NCBI GenBank assembly: GCA_037953745.1
Contig: JBAKBP010003205.1
Coordinates: 51,001-115,000, forward strand
Source: Lithodes maja
Lineage: Eukaryota > Arthropoda > Malacostraca > Decapoda > Lithodidae
Reading direction: 5' to 3'
DNA: 64,000 nt
In this document: positions 22,324-32,385 of the stretch, one piece after another
Position numbering within the stretch: position 1 is the first letter of the stretch
Layout: every line of letters begins with the position of its first letter
Notes under the pieces: model-generated
Database searches by the model: none
What the model saw: the letters and a program-made list of their open reading frames with translations, nothing else
What the model was told of the DNA's origin: nothing
Program-made: the position numbers and the translations under genes

Positions 22324-25300
22324 ATGTCGTGCCCTAGTATTGACGAGGAGCGAGAGATGCCATTTGAGGAGGTGCCGTTAGTAACTAGTGAGGAGGATGC
22401 TAGACTTTTTGTGAGTAAGCAGTACCATGTGACGGAGGAGAGGCTGACTGGGGTAAATGTTTATGGCTTGCACCTGATAGCCAAGGTTTTGGGTCTATCC
22501 AATGTAGGAGGGATGTCAAAGGGGGAGCTGATTTCCTGGGTGTTGCGTGGGCGACATGGGGTTTCGGAGGAGAGGGCGTTTGGGGGGGTTCCTCCCCAGA
22601 TCCCCTCTCACTCGACTCCCACAGTGCCGTCCACTCAAGTACCGGAGGTTAGCACCCTCCCACAGAGGGATGAGAATTGGAAGATTGGAGTGCCCTCGGG
22701 CGGTGCGTATGGTGGTTCCCCAGTTCTTGCCCCCCCTCCTTCAGTAGTGGCAGCTCCCTCTTCCTGCCTGTCTCCAGATATGATATTTAGACTTGAGCTT
22801 GCTAAAATTGAGAATGAGGCGAGGAAGCAGGAGATTGAGGCTGAGTCTAGGAAGCATGAGATTGAGTCTAGGAAGCAGGAGAAGGAGATTGAGGCTGAGA
22901 TTAGGAGGCACGAGGCTGAGCTTAGGTACGACTCCGAGAAATATTGTGCTCAAATAGATTTAGATAAGACTCGTGCAGAGTCGACAGGGACTCGGATGGG
23001 CCGTGAGGGCCAAGTAAGAGAACAGTCCTTGTCCCACTTAATCAAATTGGTGCCAGCATTTAGTGAAACTGAAGTCACAGAATTTTTTAATCGTTTTGAG
23101 AAGAAGTGTAGGGAGCATAATTGGCCTGAAGAGAAGTGGGCAGCTCTAGTCTCCTCAAGACTTACGGGTAAGGGTCTGAAGGCTTATGATGCACTACCTT
23201 TAGAGTCTTGCATTGACTACCCAGTATTGAAGAGAGCTGTCCTACGGGCATACGAGTTGCAACCAGAAACATATCGATTGAAGTTTCGGGGTGTTACAAA
23301 GACTAGGGAGGCGACCTTTCTTGAACATGCCCGGGACTTAAAAGATGCACTTGCTAACTGGACACGTTCTGAGAAAGCTGAGACGGCCGAACAGTTGACT
23401 GAGCTGTTTCTGCTCGAGCAGTTTTATAAGTGTACAGGTGCAGAAATGACTTTAACCATTAAAGAAAAGAACCCAAAAACTCTACAGGAGGCAGCTGAGA
23501 TGGCTGACCTCCGGCTATCACTAATTCGTGGGTGCGGGTCTGCCCAGCGTAGTGAGGCAGGTAACAAGGGGCGTGACGCCCCACCCCCCCGAGTTAGTGA
23601 TATACATTATGCAAACAAGTACAAGAGCTATGATACCAAGACTGACCACAAGACTAGCACCGTCCCATTTAAGAAGGGGCCGGGCCCTTCCCAGTACCAA
23701 GGGAAGCCCAGAGGGGAGTTGGAGTGTTATCATTGTCATGAAAAGGGGCACTTTGCAAGAGTCTGTCCTAGCAAACCACCTACAGCAGCTGTGTCTTTGG
23801 CCTGCAACATTGGTGTGTCTCCGAAGTTTTCTGAGTTTGCCCGGGGCAGTTCGTCAGAGGCTGAGGCACAGCCAATGCAGAAGCACCTGGGAGGCTCGAA
23901 CCCTGCTCAGGATGTTTTTTGCGACCATAGAGGACGGGGTTGCGTGATGTGGGCGGGGCGCAAGCATGGAGTAGAGGTTTTGCGTGATACAGGTGCTTCC
24001 CAGACTCTGATGAATAACTTGACTGGCTACCCTATAAATGCGGCTCGGGTGGTAGTGGTGCAGGGTATTAATGCAACTCGGTCATACCCGCTGGTGCGGT
24101 TGGAGTTGGAGGTGGATGGTGTGGCACGTGAATTGGATGTCGGGATTGTGGAGAAACTGCCAGTGGAGGGCGTCGACCTTCTTCTCGGCAACGACTTTGC
24201 AATGCCCGCTTCTGAGGTTCTACCCTTAGTCGTTGCCGAGAGGACGGCCGACGTGAGTAGGGAAGAGCAAGAGTGTGTCGAGCGGTGCCAGGCACAACCC
24301 ATGGCGTGTGCTGTCACCCGAGCTCGGGCAGCTAAAGTGTCACAGCCTAGTCCTCCGTCTTCAGACCAGCAGAGGAACGATCAACAGGAGGAGGCTAAAG
24401 CTGGAGTTGGTTTTAAGAGTTTTGACTCGGCGGCTCTCCTGGGTGATTCAGTATTGGCCCCTATGTTAGAGTCTGGAGAGGCCCCAGGACCTGTCACAGC
24501 TAGTGAGGAGGTAGGGCAGGAAGAGACTCCGAGGCAGCAACGTTACACACGGAGAGAAAAAAGGGTTGCTCAGTTTGATATTGGGGGAGGACTTGGGTTG
24601 CTTCGGAAGCATCTAGACAGGTTGGTTCCCTCAGATATTTGTAAACTGCAGGTGGAGGATCCGGAAGTTCAGAAGTGTGGTAATGGTGCTGTCGAGATTA
24701 AACACAAGGACGGGGAAGCATGTCATGTGAACCTGTTGGAGGAGTTTGTGAGGCAACCACCTGAGCAGCCTACTGTCCCTGCGTTGGTCTGCCGCGGCCA
24801 AGGTGGAGAAGGAGAGGGGGGTAGTAGGGCACAGGTGGAGGAGAGAAGGGATTGTCATGTCTCGGCGGAACAGTGGGCGGGGGACACGAGACTGGTGGCT
24901 GTGGAAGCGCTAGAGCACCTGCCTGAGCAGCAGTGTGCAGCACTCCAGCACCAGCTCGGTTCATACCCCACTGGTCGTGCCGAGCCCCTGAGTCTCACAA
25001 CTCGGGCGGTGCAAGATGTTCCACGGGCAGGTCACGTGACTGTTGAAAGACCGTTAGCCTCGTTGTTTCGGTGGTTCAAGGTGGGCGACGAGGCTTTGGC
25101 ATGGTTGCCAGGTCAGGGTCGACCCATGGCTGCCAAGGGTGGTGGTCAAAAGGAGGACATTGAGCAGATTGGTAAGGTCGGCTGTGGTATCGCAGTGCCC
25201 GGTCGTCGCATAGCCTCCCAATGCTGCTCTAGTCTACTGCAACAGCCCTACCATAGACCGACTGTATCTGGCCATGTCGCTGAAAGCGGTGATGCTGCGC

Positions 25301-25953
25301 AGGCAGATGTCGTCACAAGGAATGCGGGGGTGCGCATGTACGGTATCGGCGGGGAAGCCTTAGCAATAATGAACTATGGGAGTGACTGCACAGGTGGTAC
25401 TGATTGTCCCTCTCATGACCTGGCTGTTCTAGGGACGAAGGTGGAGAAGGAGGGAGACTACAGGTTAGAAGCTGCGGTCTCGGCTGGGTTGTGGGAGGGC
25501 ACTAGGCATGTTGTTCGTGGAGACAGTGCAAGGCAGTTATTTACTAGGCTATGGCAGTACTTTCGCATGTTTGTTGCTTCTCCAGGCCTGATGTACGGGG
25601 TAGAATCCGACATGCAGGCTGGAGATAGTGCAAGGCTCAGTTTAATTCCCTACCGTATAAATCCTGCTCGACAGCCTGTGGTGCAAGCAGAGCTGGATTA
25701 CGTGTGGACGAAGGGTCTGAGGGATAAGGAATGTCGTGAGTGGTCGTTGCCTGTAACTTTGTCCGAGCGTGCTAAAGAGGTATGTGGTTTTGTTGTGGAC
25801 GGGAGTACCTACCAGTGCAATGTTATGCCTGACGGACTTAAGAATGCACTAGCAACGTTTCAGAACCTGATGAATGAAAGTGAAAAGGACGATGATGCGC
25901 TGGGGCATTTCGAGGTCTATGTTCCAGCCTATGGTCCGGTCGTTGTAGATTGA
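22324..25953 (+). CDS. B1 gag-protease polyprotein fused to scrambled pol remnants
   Basis: The frame is open from 22294; Met at 22324 (MSCPSIDEE) is chosen because it is shared with C1. Residue numbers count from 22294. A Pro-rich N-terminal region is followed by a charged coiled coil (about 165-235) and a capsid (about 245-410) whose second half looks like a SCAN domain (LEHARDLKDALANW, LFLLEQFY). Then come a CCHC knuckle CYHCHEKGHFARVC (about 477) and an aspartic protease (LRDTGASQT near 562, LLLGNDFA near 628). After it come fragments: integrase C-terminal pieces (CHVNLLEEFV, FKVGDEALAWLPG), an RT N-terminal block (YRINPARQ near 1119) joined directly to a motif-B-like piece, and a short RNase H piece. 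RT motif A, the catalytic YxDD and the integrase DDE core are absent. Gag and protease could work; pol could not. Confidence 0.88.
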   Translation: MSCPSIDEEREMPFEEVPLVTSEEDARLFVSKQYHVTEERLTGVNVYGLHLIAKVLGLSNVGGMSKGELISWVLRGRHGVSEERAFGGVPPQIPSHSTPTVPSTQVPEVSTLPQRDENWKIGVPSGGAYGGSPVLAPPPSVVAAPSSCLSPDMIFRLELAKIENEARKQEIEAESRKHEIESRKQEKEIEAEIRRHEAELRYDSEKYCAQIDLDKTRAESTGTRMGREGQVREQSLSHLIKLVPAFSETEVTEFFNRFEKKCREHNWPEEKWAALVSSRLTGKGLKAYDALPLESCIDYPVLKRAVLRAYELQPETYRLKFRGVTKTREATFLEHARDLKDALANWTRSEKAETAEQLTELFLLEQFYKCTGAEMTLTIKEKNPKTLQEAAEMADLRLSLIRGCGSAQRSEAGNKGRDAPPPRVSDIHYANKYKSYDTKTDHKTSTVPFKKGPGPSQYQGKPRGELECYHCHEKGHFARVCPSKPPTAAVSLACNIGVSPKFSEFARGSSSEAEAQPMQKHLGGSNPAQDVFCDHRGRGCVMWAGRKHGVEVLRDTGASQTLMNNLTGYPINAARVVVVQGINATRSYPLVRLELEVDGVARELDVGIVEKLPVEGVDLLLGNDFAMPASEVLPLVVAERTADVSREEQECVERCQAQPMACAVTRARAAKVSQPSPPSSDQQRNDQQEEAKAGVGFKSFDSAALLGDSVLAPMLESGEAPGPVTASEEVGQEETPRQQRYTRREKRVAQFDIGGGLGLLRKHLDRLVPSDICKLQVEDPEVQKCGNGAVEIKHKDGEACHVNLLEEFVRQPPEQPTVPALVCRGQGGEGEGGSRAQVEERRDCHVSAEQWAGDTRLVAVEALEHLPEQQCAALQHQLGSYPTGRAEPLSLTTRAVQDVPRAGHVTVERPLASLFRWFKVGDEALAWLPGQGRPMAAKGGGQKEDIEQIGKVGCGIAVPGRRIASQCCSSLLQQPYHRPTVSGHVAESGDAAQADVVTRNAGVRMYGIGGEALAIMNYGSDCTGGTDCPSHDLAVLGTKVEKEGDYRLEAAVSAGLWEGTRHVVRGDSARQLFTRLWQYFRMFVASPGLMYGVESDMQAGDSARLSLIPYRINPARQPVVQAELDYVWTKGLRDKECREWSLPVTLSERAKEVCGFVVDGSTYQCNVMPDGLKNALATFQNLMNESEKDDDALGHFEVYVPAYGPVVVD

Positions 25954-26434
25954 CACACGGGTAGCCTCCTGCTTTAGTTTGAATAGTATTTTGCGCTTGG
26001 TGCTTGTTGGCTCGCGGTTGTAGCCCAGCGTATTGGGTCGTAAAGCAGGAGTTGAGCGTTTGGTATAGAAGAAAAAATAGGCTGCCCTTATAGTGCAGCC
26101 GGAAAAAACATATTAAAATATAAAAATCATAAAAAAAACTCTTTCTTTTGTTATAGATAATTGTATAAGTTTGTCATAGCCTATAGAGTTTGAGTAGTCC
26201 ACGAACTATCAAACGGCTGAGCTGCTGTAAGCTCGCTCTGGGAGCATGATATTATGTCTTTTACTATTGTTGGGAGGAGTTATGAAATGTGAATTTTTTT
26301 TTTTTATAAGATGTGTTTTAGTGTTAAACTCAGCGTTGTTTTAGTGCCATGCGGTCGCTGGGTGTGAGGGGTTTGATGAGGTTCTGCGTGTCAGATTTTA
26401 GCTCAGGGTTGAGCAAGTAAAATCTTGGGGGAGG
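25954..26434 (+). other. B1 3' untranslated region and polypurine tract
   Basis: Non-coding, homologous to 29858-30333 in A and 36154-36640 in C1. It ends in the purine run CTTGGGGGAGG immediately before the 3' LTR at 26435, the expected plus-strand primer. Confidence 0.8.
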
Positions 26435-28279
26435 TGTGACGCATGCCGAGTATGAGCATGCTGTACAGAACGCTCAGTCAGGCCCCACTCTCGCTAGGAT
26501 CGTCAGGGCAGGAACTTTGGCTGTAGTCTGTGTAGAGTTTCCTAACTCAGTTTATGTGAACCGTTGTACTATAAGTATTTTAATTATGTATTTTGTTTTC
26601 TTCTAAGTCAACAAGTTCTATTTTATATCATTAGATATAAGTATTGTGTGTGGGACTTATATATAATGATGAGAGAGAGAGTTATGTAACGACGGCCCGG
26701 GAGCGCGCCACGAGGTAGGTAGGCCTCCCTCCCTCCTCCCTCCTCCCTCCTCCCTCCTCAAGCGCGTGGGAAATCCTTTGTCGATCCCAGATTGAGAGAG
26801 AATATTACGTAATGATTGTCAGTGGGCGGTCCTTAGTAGTTTGCGATATGCCGCTAGAGGGCCGAGTATAAAAAGGAGAGGTCCTCGCCACAATTCTTTA
26901 GAACTCATCAGGCAGAGCGACTTCTCATATCCCTTGCAACTATCCATATTCTTCCGACTGATGTGAACTTTCTCTACTCTCTGAACAGCCTATCTTCTTC
27001 TCTTCTCGTCCCTTTTTAACCAATGACCCCTTTGGTGCAGATTTAGTCAGCCAAAGTATTATCGCTTGAGTTCTCACGAGATAAGTGCCTGTTAGATAGC
27101 CTATTTTTGGAAGGGTTAACTAGAATAGGATTGATTGATGTTTGTTGCACTCGTATATGCATTTCCCTGTGTGCGATTATTCATGTTCCTGTTTTCTGCT
27201 GGTTTAGGTAATGCTAGACTGGGATAAGGTTTCGGGAGTTGTGATTTCCTATGAGTACTAGGTTGCGGTTGAACCAGTACAATTGCAACGGAGACGTGGA
27301 ACGCCTAGGTGGTCTTTCTGACTGTGTACCGTGGGAGTTTAGCACTGTGTTGCGAGTGAGGGCTTTTGCCTCTGCCACCCAACACTGTGCTATCTCATTT
27401 GCTTGACTTTGAGAGGATCGCCAGGAGAGAACCAGATACTAGTGATCTGGATCTCTCAAGAGAGCATCCCGTCAATTAACGTAATTTGGCCGCACAGTCT
27501 TAAGGACCTCGCTAGGCTACGAGCCGCTTGCTCAGCCATTGTCTCTTAACCTTATGTATCCCAGCTAGACTTTGCTCGACCAGCAGATACAGCATAGTAT
27601 TGAAGCTTCTCCTTATGTATATTATTGTTTATGCACTATTGATTTCATGTGTGGCACGCTTAGCTACTTCAGAGATTAGTGGCCCACGAGCACAATCTTA
27701 GTAGGCTATTGCCAGTGCATTGTCGGAGTACTTCTTCTTAATGTTTGCCATATCCTATTGCTTATTCTTATAATTCTTCTTATGTCAATTTAAAGCCTTT
27801 AATTACCAGTGAGTTATTCATTAAATTGCTGTTCAAAATCCGATACTTACTTCTTATGAGTATTCGAGAAGCATCTAACTTATCAGAAGATTCCTTGCTT
27901 GATGCTCGAGGACTATTGTTTAACGTAACGTAATAGTGCCGATCCGAAGTAGAGGGTGGAGGACTTCTTAAGTTCTTAGTTCAAGGGTGGATTACTTCGG
28001 CTTCGGCCAACACTATTCTTTAGTGTTGTAGTACTTTCTTCTTTGTTTGATTGTTGACCAGACTAGATAACTCCCGTCTTGTTATTAGTCTGTTGTGTGA
28101 AACGCTAGTACCGAGTTCTTGTATACCCCGTTATAGCAGATAGAACTCTGGAGGGTAGTGGCGTTTTTTGTTCGGCTGGCAGTACTCTGGGGTTGGGATC
28201 GTGTGTTTCCGTTGTGGCAGCGAGCCATACTCGAGTCCTGTGTAAGAGCCCTAGTGTACCCGAGTGCCCGGTCGTAACA
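26435..28279 (+). repeat. 3' LTR of B1
   Basis: Starts TGTGACGCATGCC and ends GTCGTAACA, 1845 bp against 1840 for the 5' LTR. TATA box at 26867, TTACGTAA at 26805-26812. Differences from the 5' LTR include a TTC insertion near 26998 and scattered single-base changes. Confidence 0.93.
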
Positions 28280-28283
28280 ACCC

Positions 28284-29858
28284 ATTAACTGTTACTAAGA
28301 AGGCAGAGGATGGGCTTAAAAAGACGAAGAGACAGCAACGATACACAGAGAGAGAGCAACGGGAGGCTAAATTCAATGTAGGAGGGGGGCATGAGTTGTT
28401 TCGTAAACACTTAGATAAGCTTGCTCCTTCGGACATTTGTAAATTGCAATTAGAAGACCCGGAGGTTCTTGAATGTGGTACCGGTGCTGTCGAGTTGGAG
28501 GAGGACAGTGATGCACAGTCGGGAGATGTAGCAACAAGGTATCCTGACACGTACCCTATGAGAAATGGGTCAGCGAAGACGGTGGTCCGAAGCTTGCTAG
28601 TGTATTTTTCCCGGTATGGTTACCCGCAGGGGATTCAGTCAGACCAAGGATCCAACTTCACTTATAACCTCTTTGTTCAATAGTGCAGCAGCATGGGATT
28701 GTTACGGTTGTGTCATCTGCGTATCATCCGGAGAGCCAGGGTGTGTTAGAGCGATGGCACTCAGCCTTAAAATCTGTGCTTCGTTGTTGTTGCTTTGAGA
28801 GTGGGAAAGGTTGGGATCTTGGCCTGCCATATGTTTTATTTGCTGCACGGGAGGTAGCTGGGGAAAGTTTGGGATTCAGCCCTAATGAGCTCGTCTTTAG
28901 ACACCGTGTCAGAGGGCCTCTCCATATGGTTAAAGAAATATGGGAGGGCACAGAAAAACCTTGTTCTATGCTCAAGTATGTCCTCGACAGTCGAGAACGG
29001 ATGTTGCGCAGTCTGGAGTTGGCTGGCCGTAATTTGACTAGCTCTCAGGCCCTCATGAAGGACAGGTACGACCTCAAGGTTAAACTCAGGGAGTTTCACG
29101 TGGGTCAGGAGGTGTTGATTCTACTGCCCCTTGTAGGTTATCCCTTATCCACGAAGTACACTGGTCCTTATAGGGTGGTTGAGGAGCTATCGGACCTGGA
29201 TTACTTGGTAGCCACTCCAGACATTCGTAAGCGCAATCAGTTATGTCACGTTAATCTCATGAAGGAGTATGTGAGGCACCCCCCTGAGCCTCTCACTGTG
29301 CCTGTGATGACGTTTAGCAGTCAAGGTGGAGAAGGAGAACGGGACAGTCAAGCTCAGGTGGAGGATAACTGGAAGGATAAGAAAGTCAAATGGGCGCCTG
29401 AGTGTGAGAAGGCGTTTAAAGTAGTAAAACACCTGTTGTGCACTCACCCGATCCTCAGGGCCCCTGACTTTAGCCTACCTTTTCAACTAGCAATGGATGC
29501 TAGTGGTGTGGGGGCTGGTGCCGTCCTTATGCAAGAGGACGATGATGGGCTGGAGCATCCTGTTAGTTTCTGCTCGGAGAAGTTCAATTCAGCCCAGGGG
29601 AGCTGCTCTGTTGTCAAGAAGGAGCTACTGGCTGTTGTGCTTGGGCATTTCGAGGTCTATGTTCCAGCCTATGGTCCGATCGTTGTAGTTTACACAGATC
29701 ATCACCCTCTCAAGTTCTTGGACCAGTTTCACAATCGGAATATGAGGCTGACCAGGTGGTCACTAAGGTTATTGGTATATAACCTGGACATACGCCATAT
29801 TGCCGGTTGTGACAACGTGGTTGCAGATTGTCTTTCAAGGGTATATGATCCTGGGTAG
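28284..29858 (+). pseudogene. element A pol remainder: linker, integrase, RNase H (no RT)
   Basis: Continues the frame broken at 20269. A linker shared with B1 (QQRYTEREQREAKF, SDICKLQLEDPEV) leads into an integrase core lacking its zinc finger and first Asp: SDQGSNF carries the second Asp and HPESQGVLERWHSALK the Glu. A stop and frameshift lie at 28681. The integrase C-terminal part (FHVGQEVLILLP, CHVNLMKEYV) is followed directly by RNase H: FQLAMDASGVGAGAVL, KKELLAVVLGHF, VVYTDHHPLKFL and VADCLSRV, with its acidic residues preserved. The frame stops at 29858. RT is missing between integrase and RNase H. The order integrase then RNase H is opposite to standard gypsy. Confidence 0.88.
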
Positions 29859-30333
29859 ATTGACACACGGGTAGCCTCCTGCTTTAGTTTGAATAGTATT
29901 TTGCGCTTGGTGCTTGTTGGCTCGCGGTTGTAGCCCAGCGTATTGGGTCGTAAAGCAGGAGTTGAGCGTTTGGTATAGAAGAAAAAACTAGGCTTGCCCC
30001 TATAGTGCAGCCGAAATAAACAAATTAAAAACATAAAAATCAAATAAAAACTCTTTCTTTGATAGTTGAATTTTTCAGTATGTTACAGCAGTAATTCTGA
30101 GTTGCACTCCTCTCAGAATGCTTGGCTAGACAAGCTCGCTCTTGAGGAGCATAACTACATATGATTTAACCTATTGTGTTGGGGAGGGTTATAATTTTGT
30201 AAAATGTTTTGTTGAAGAACTGTGCCAGATATTTTACTGCCGCTGGGTGATGGGAAGTAGAGATATAGCATGGGTTCTAACCATCAGATTTTTTTTGAGC
30301 TTTGGGCCTCTGAGAAAAATCTTGGGAGGGGTG
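29859..30333 (+). other. element A 3' untranslated region and polypurine tract
   Basis: Shares GATTGACACACGGGTAGCC and downstream sequence with B1 and C1. It ends CTTGGGAGGGGTG, a purine tract; the final GGTG is the C1 target duplication and overlaps the first bases of A's own 3' LTR (TG of TGTGACG). Confidence 0.8.
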
Positions 30334-32172
30334 TGTGACGCATGTCGAGTATGAGCATGCTGTACAGAACGCCCAGTCAGGCCCCACTCTCGCTAGGATC
30401 GTCAGGGCAGGAACTTTGGCTGTAGTCTGTGTAGAGTTTCCTAACTCAGTTTATGTGAACCGTTGTACTATAAGTATTATAATTATGTATTTTGTTTTCT
30501 TTTAAGTCAACGAGTTCTATTTTAAATCATTATATATAAGTATTGTGTGTGGGAGATTTATATATATAATGATGTGATGAGAGAGAGCGAGTTATGTAAC
30601 GGAGGACAGTGTGCGCGCCACGAGGTGTGTAGGCCTCACTCCCTCCTCCCTCCTTCCCCCCTCCCTCCCCCCTCATCAAGAGCGTGGGAATCCTTTGTCG
30701 ATCCCAGATTGAGAGAGAGAATGTGACGTCATGATTGCCGTTATGCTCGCTACGGGGCCGAGTATAAAAAGGGAGGTCTCGCCATTTTTAGATCAGAACT
30801 CATCAGGCAAAGCGACCTCTCATATCCCTTGCAACTATCGATATTCTTCCGACTGATGTGAACTTTCTCTACTCTCTGAACAGCCTATTTTCTTCTCTTC
30901 TCGTCCCTTTTTAACCAATGACCCCTTTGGTGCAGATTTAGTCAGCCAAAGTATTATCGCTTGAGTTCTCACGAGATAAGTGCCTGTTAGATAGCCTATT
31001 TTTGGAAGGGTTAACTAGAATAGGATTGATTGATGTTTGTTGCACTCGTATATGTATTTCCCTGTGTACTATTATTCATGTTCCTGTTTTCTGCTGGTTT
31101 AGGTAATGCTAGACTGGGATAGGGTTCCTCGAGTTGTGATTTCCTATGAGTGCTAGGTTGGTTGAACCAGCACAATTGCAACGGAGACGTGGGAAGCCTA
31201 GGGGGTCTTTTTGATTGTGTACCGTGGGAGTTTAGCACTGTGTTGCGAGTGAGGGCTTTTGCCTGTGCCACCCAACACTGTGCTATCTCATTTGCTTGAC
31301 TTTGAGAGGATCGCCAGGAGAGAACCAGATACTAGTGATCTGGATCTCTCAAGAGAGCATCCCGTCAATTACCGTAATTTGGCCGCACAGTCTTAAGGAC
31401 CTCGCTAGGCTACGAGCCGCTTGCTCAGCCATTGTCTCTTAACCTTAGATATCCCAGCTAGACTTTGCTCGACCAGCAGATACAGCATAGTATTGAAGCT
31501 TCTCCTTATGTATATTATTGTTTAAGCACTATTGATTTCATGTGTGGCACGCTTAGCTACTTCAGAGATTAGTGGCCCACGAGCACAATCTTAGTAGGCT
31601 ATTGCTAGTGCATTGTCGGAGTACTTCTTCTTAATGTTTGCCATATCCTATTGCTTATTCTTATAATTCTTCTTATGTCAATTTAAAGCCTTTAATTACC
31701 AGTGAGTTATTCATTAAATTGCTGTTCAAAATCCGATACTTACTTCTTACGAGTATTCGAGAAGCATCTAACTTATCAGAAGATTCCTTGCTTGATGCTC
31801 GAGGACTATTGTTTAACGTAACGTAATAGTGCCGATCCGAAGTAGAGGGTGGAGGACTTCTTAAGTTCTTAGTTCAAGGGTGGATTACTTCGGCTTCGGC
31901 CAACACTATTCTTTAGTGTTGTAGTACTTTCTTCTTTGTTTGATTGTTGACCAGACTAGATAACTCCCGTCTTGCTATTAGTCTGTTGTGTGAAACGCTA
32001 GTACCGAGTTCTTGTATACCCCGTTATAGCAGATAGAACTCTGGAGGGTAGTGGCGTTTTTTGTTCGGCTGGCAGTACTCTGGGGTTGGGATCGTGTGTT
32101 TCCGTTGTGGCAGCGAGCCATACTCGAGTCCTGTGTAAGAGCCCTAGTGTACCCGAGTGCCCGGTCGTAACA
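30334..32172 (+). repeat. 5' LTR of C1
   Basis: Starts TGTGACGCATGTC, ends GTCGTAACA. Differs from B1 LTRs mainly in U3 (30540-30790): a perfect CRE TGACGTCA at 30724-30731 replaces TTACGTAA, and the TATA box is at 30763. R/U5 is nearly the same as B1. Confidence 0.93.
30724..30770 (+). promoter_or_regulatory. C1 LTR core promoter: CRE and TATA box
   Basis: TGACGTCA (30724-30731) lies 32 bp upstream of TATAAAAA (30763-30770). Repeated in the 3' LTR at 37031-37038 and 37070-37077. CRE is the consensus for CREB/ATF bZIP factors; use by the host is inference. Confidence 0.6.
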
Positions 32173-32385
32173 AATGGCGACCTTGCTTAGGATTTTGTGA
32201 ACAGTATAATTTTTGCAGAGTTGTACAACATTTGTTTGTTCGTACTTTAGCGTACATATTGAAGAATATTTTTTTTTGTAAGGCAATTAGGAGAGCATTT
32301 AAGAAACTCCAGTTAATTTAGTAATTAGTGCTTGCATAAGGGAGTTTAACACTTTTGTCTCGAGAATTTTTTGGTGAACTTCAGT

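Larger units (their letters stand above)
20270..28279 (+). mobile_element. LTR element B1, complete, non-autonomous Gmr1-like
   Basis: 5' LTR 20270-22109, internal region 22110-26434, 3' LTR 26435-28279. ACCC is duplicated at 20266-20269 and 28280-28283; joining the flanks restores the reading frame of element A. The two LTRs differ at roughly ten positions by eye over 1.84 kb, so the insertion is young. The internal region codes one long gag-pol-like frame lacking RT and integrase cores. Confidence 0.95.
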
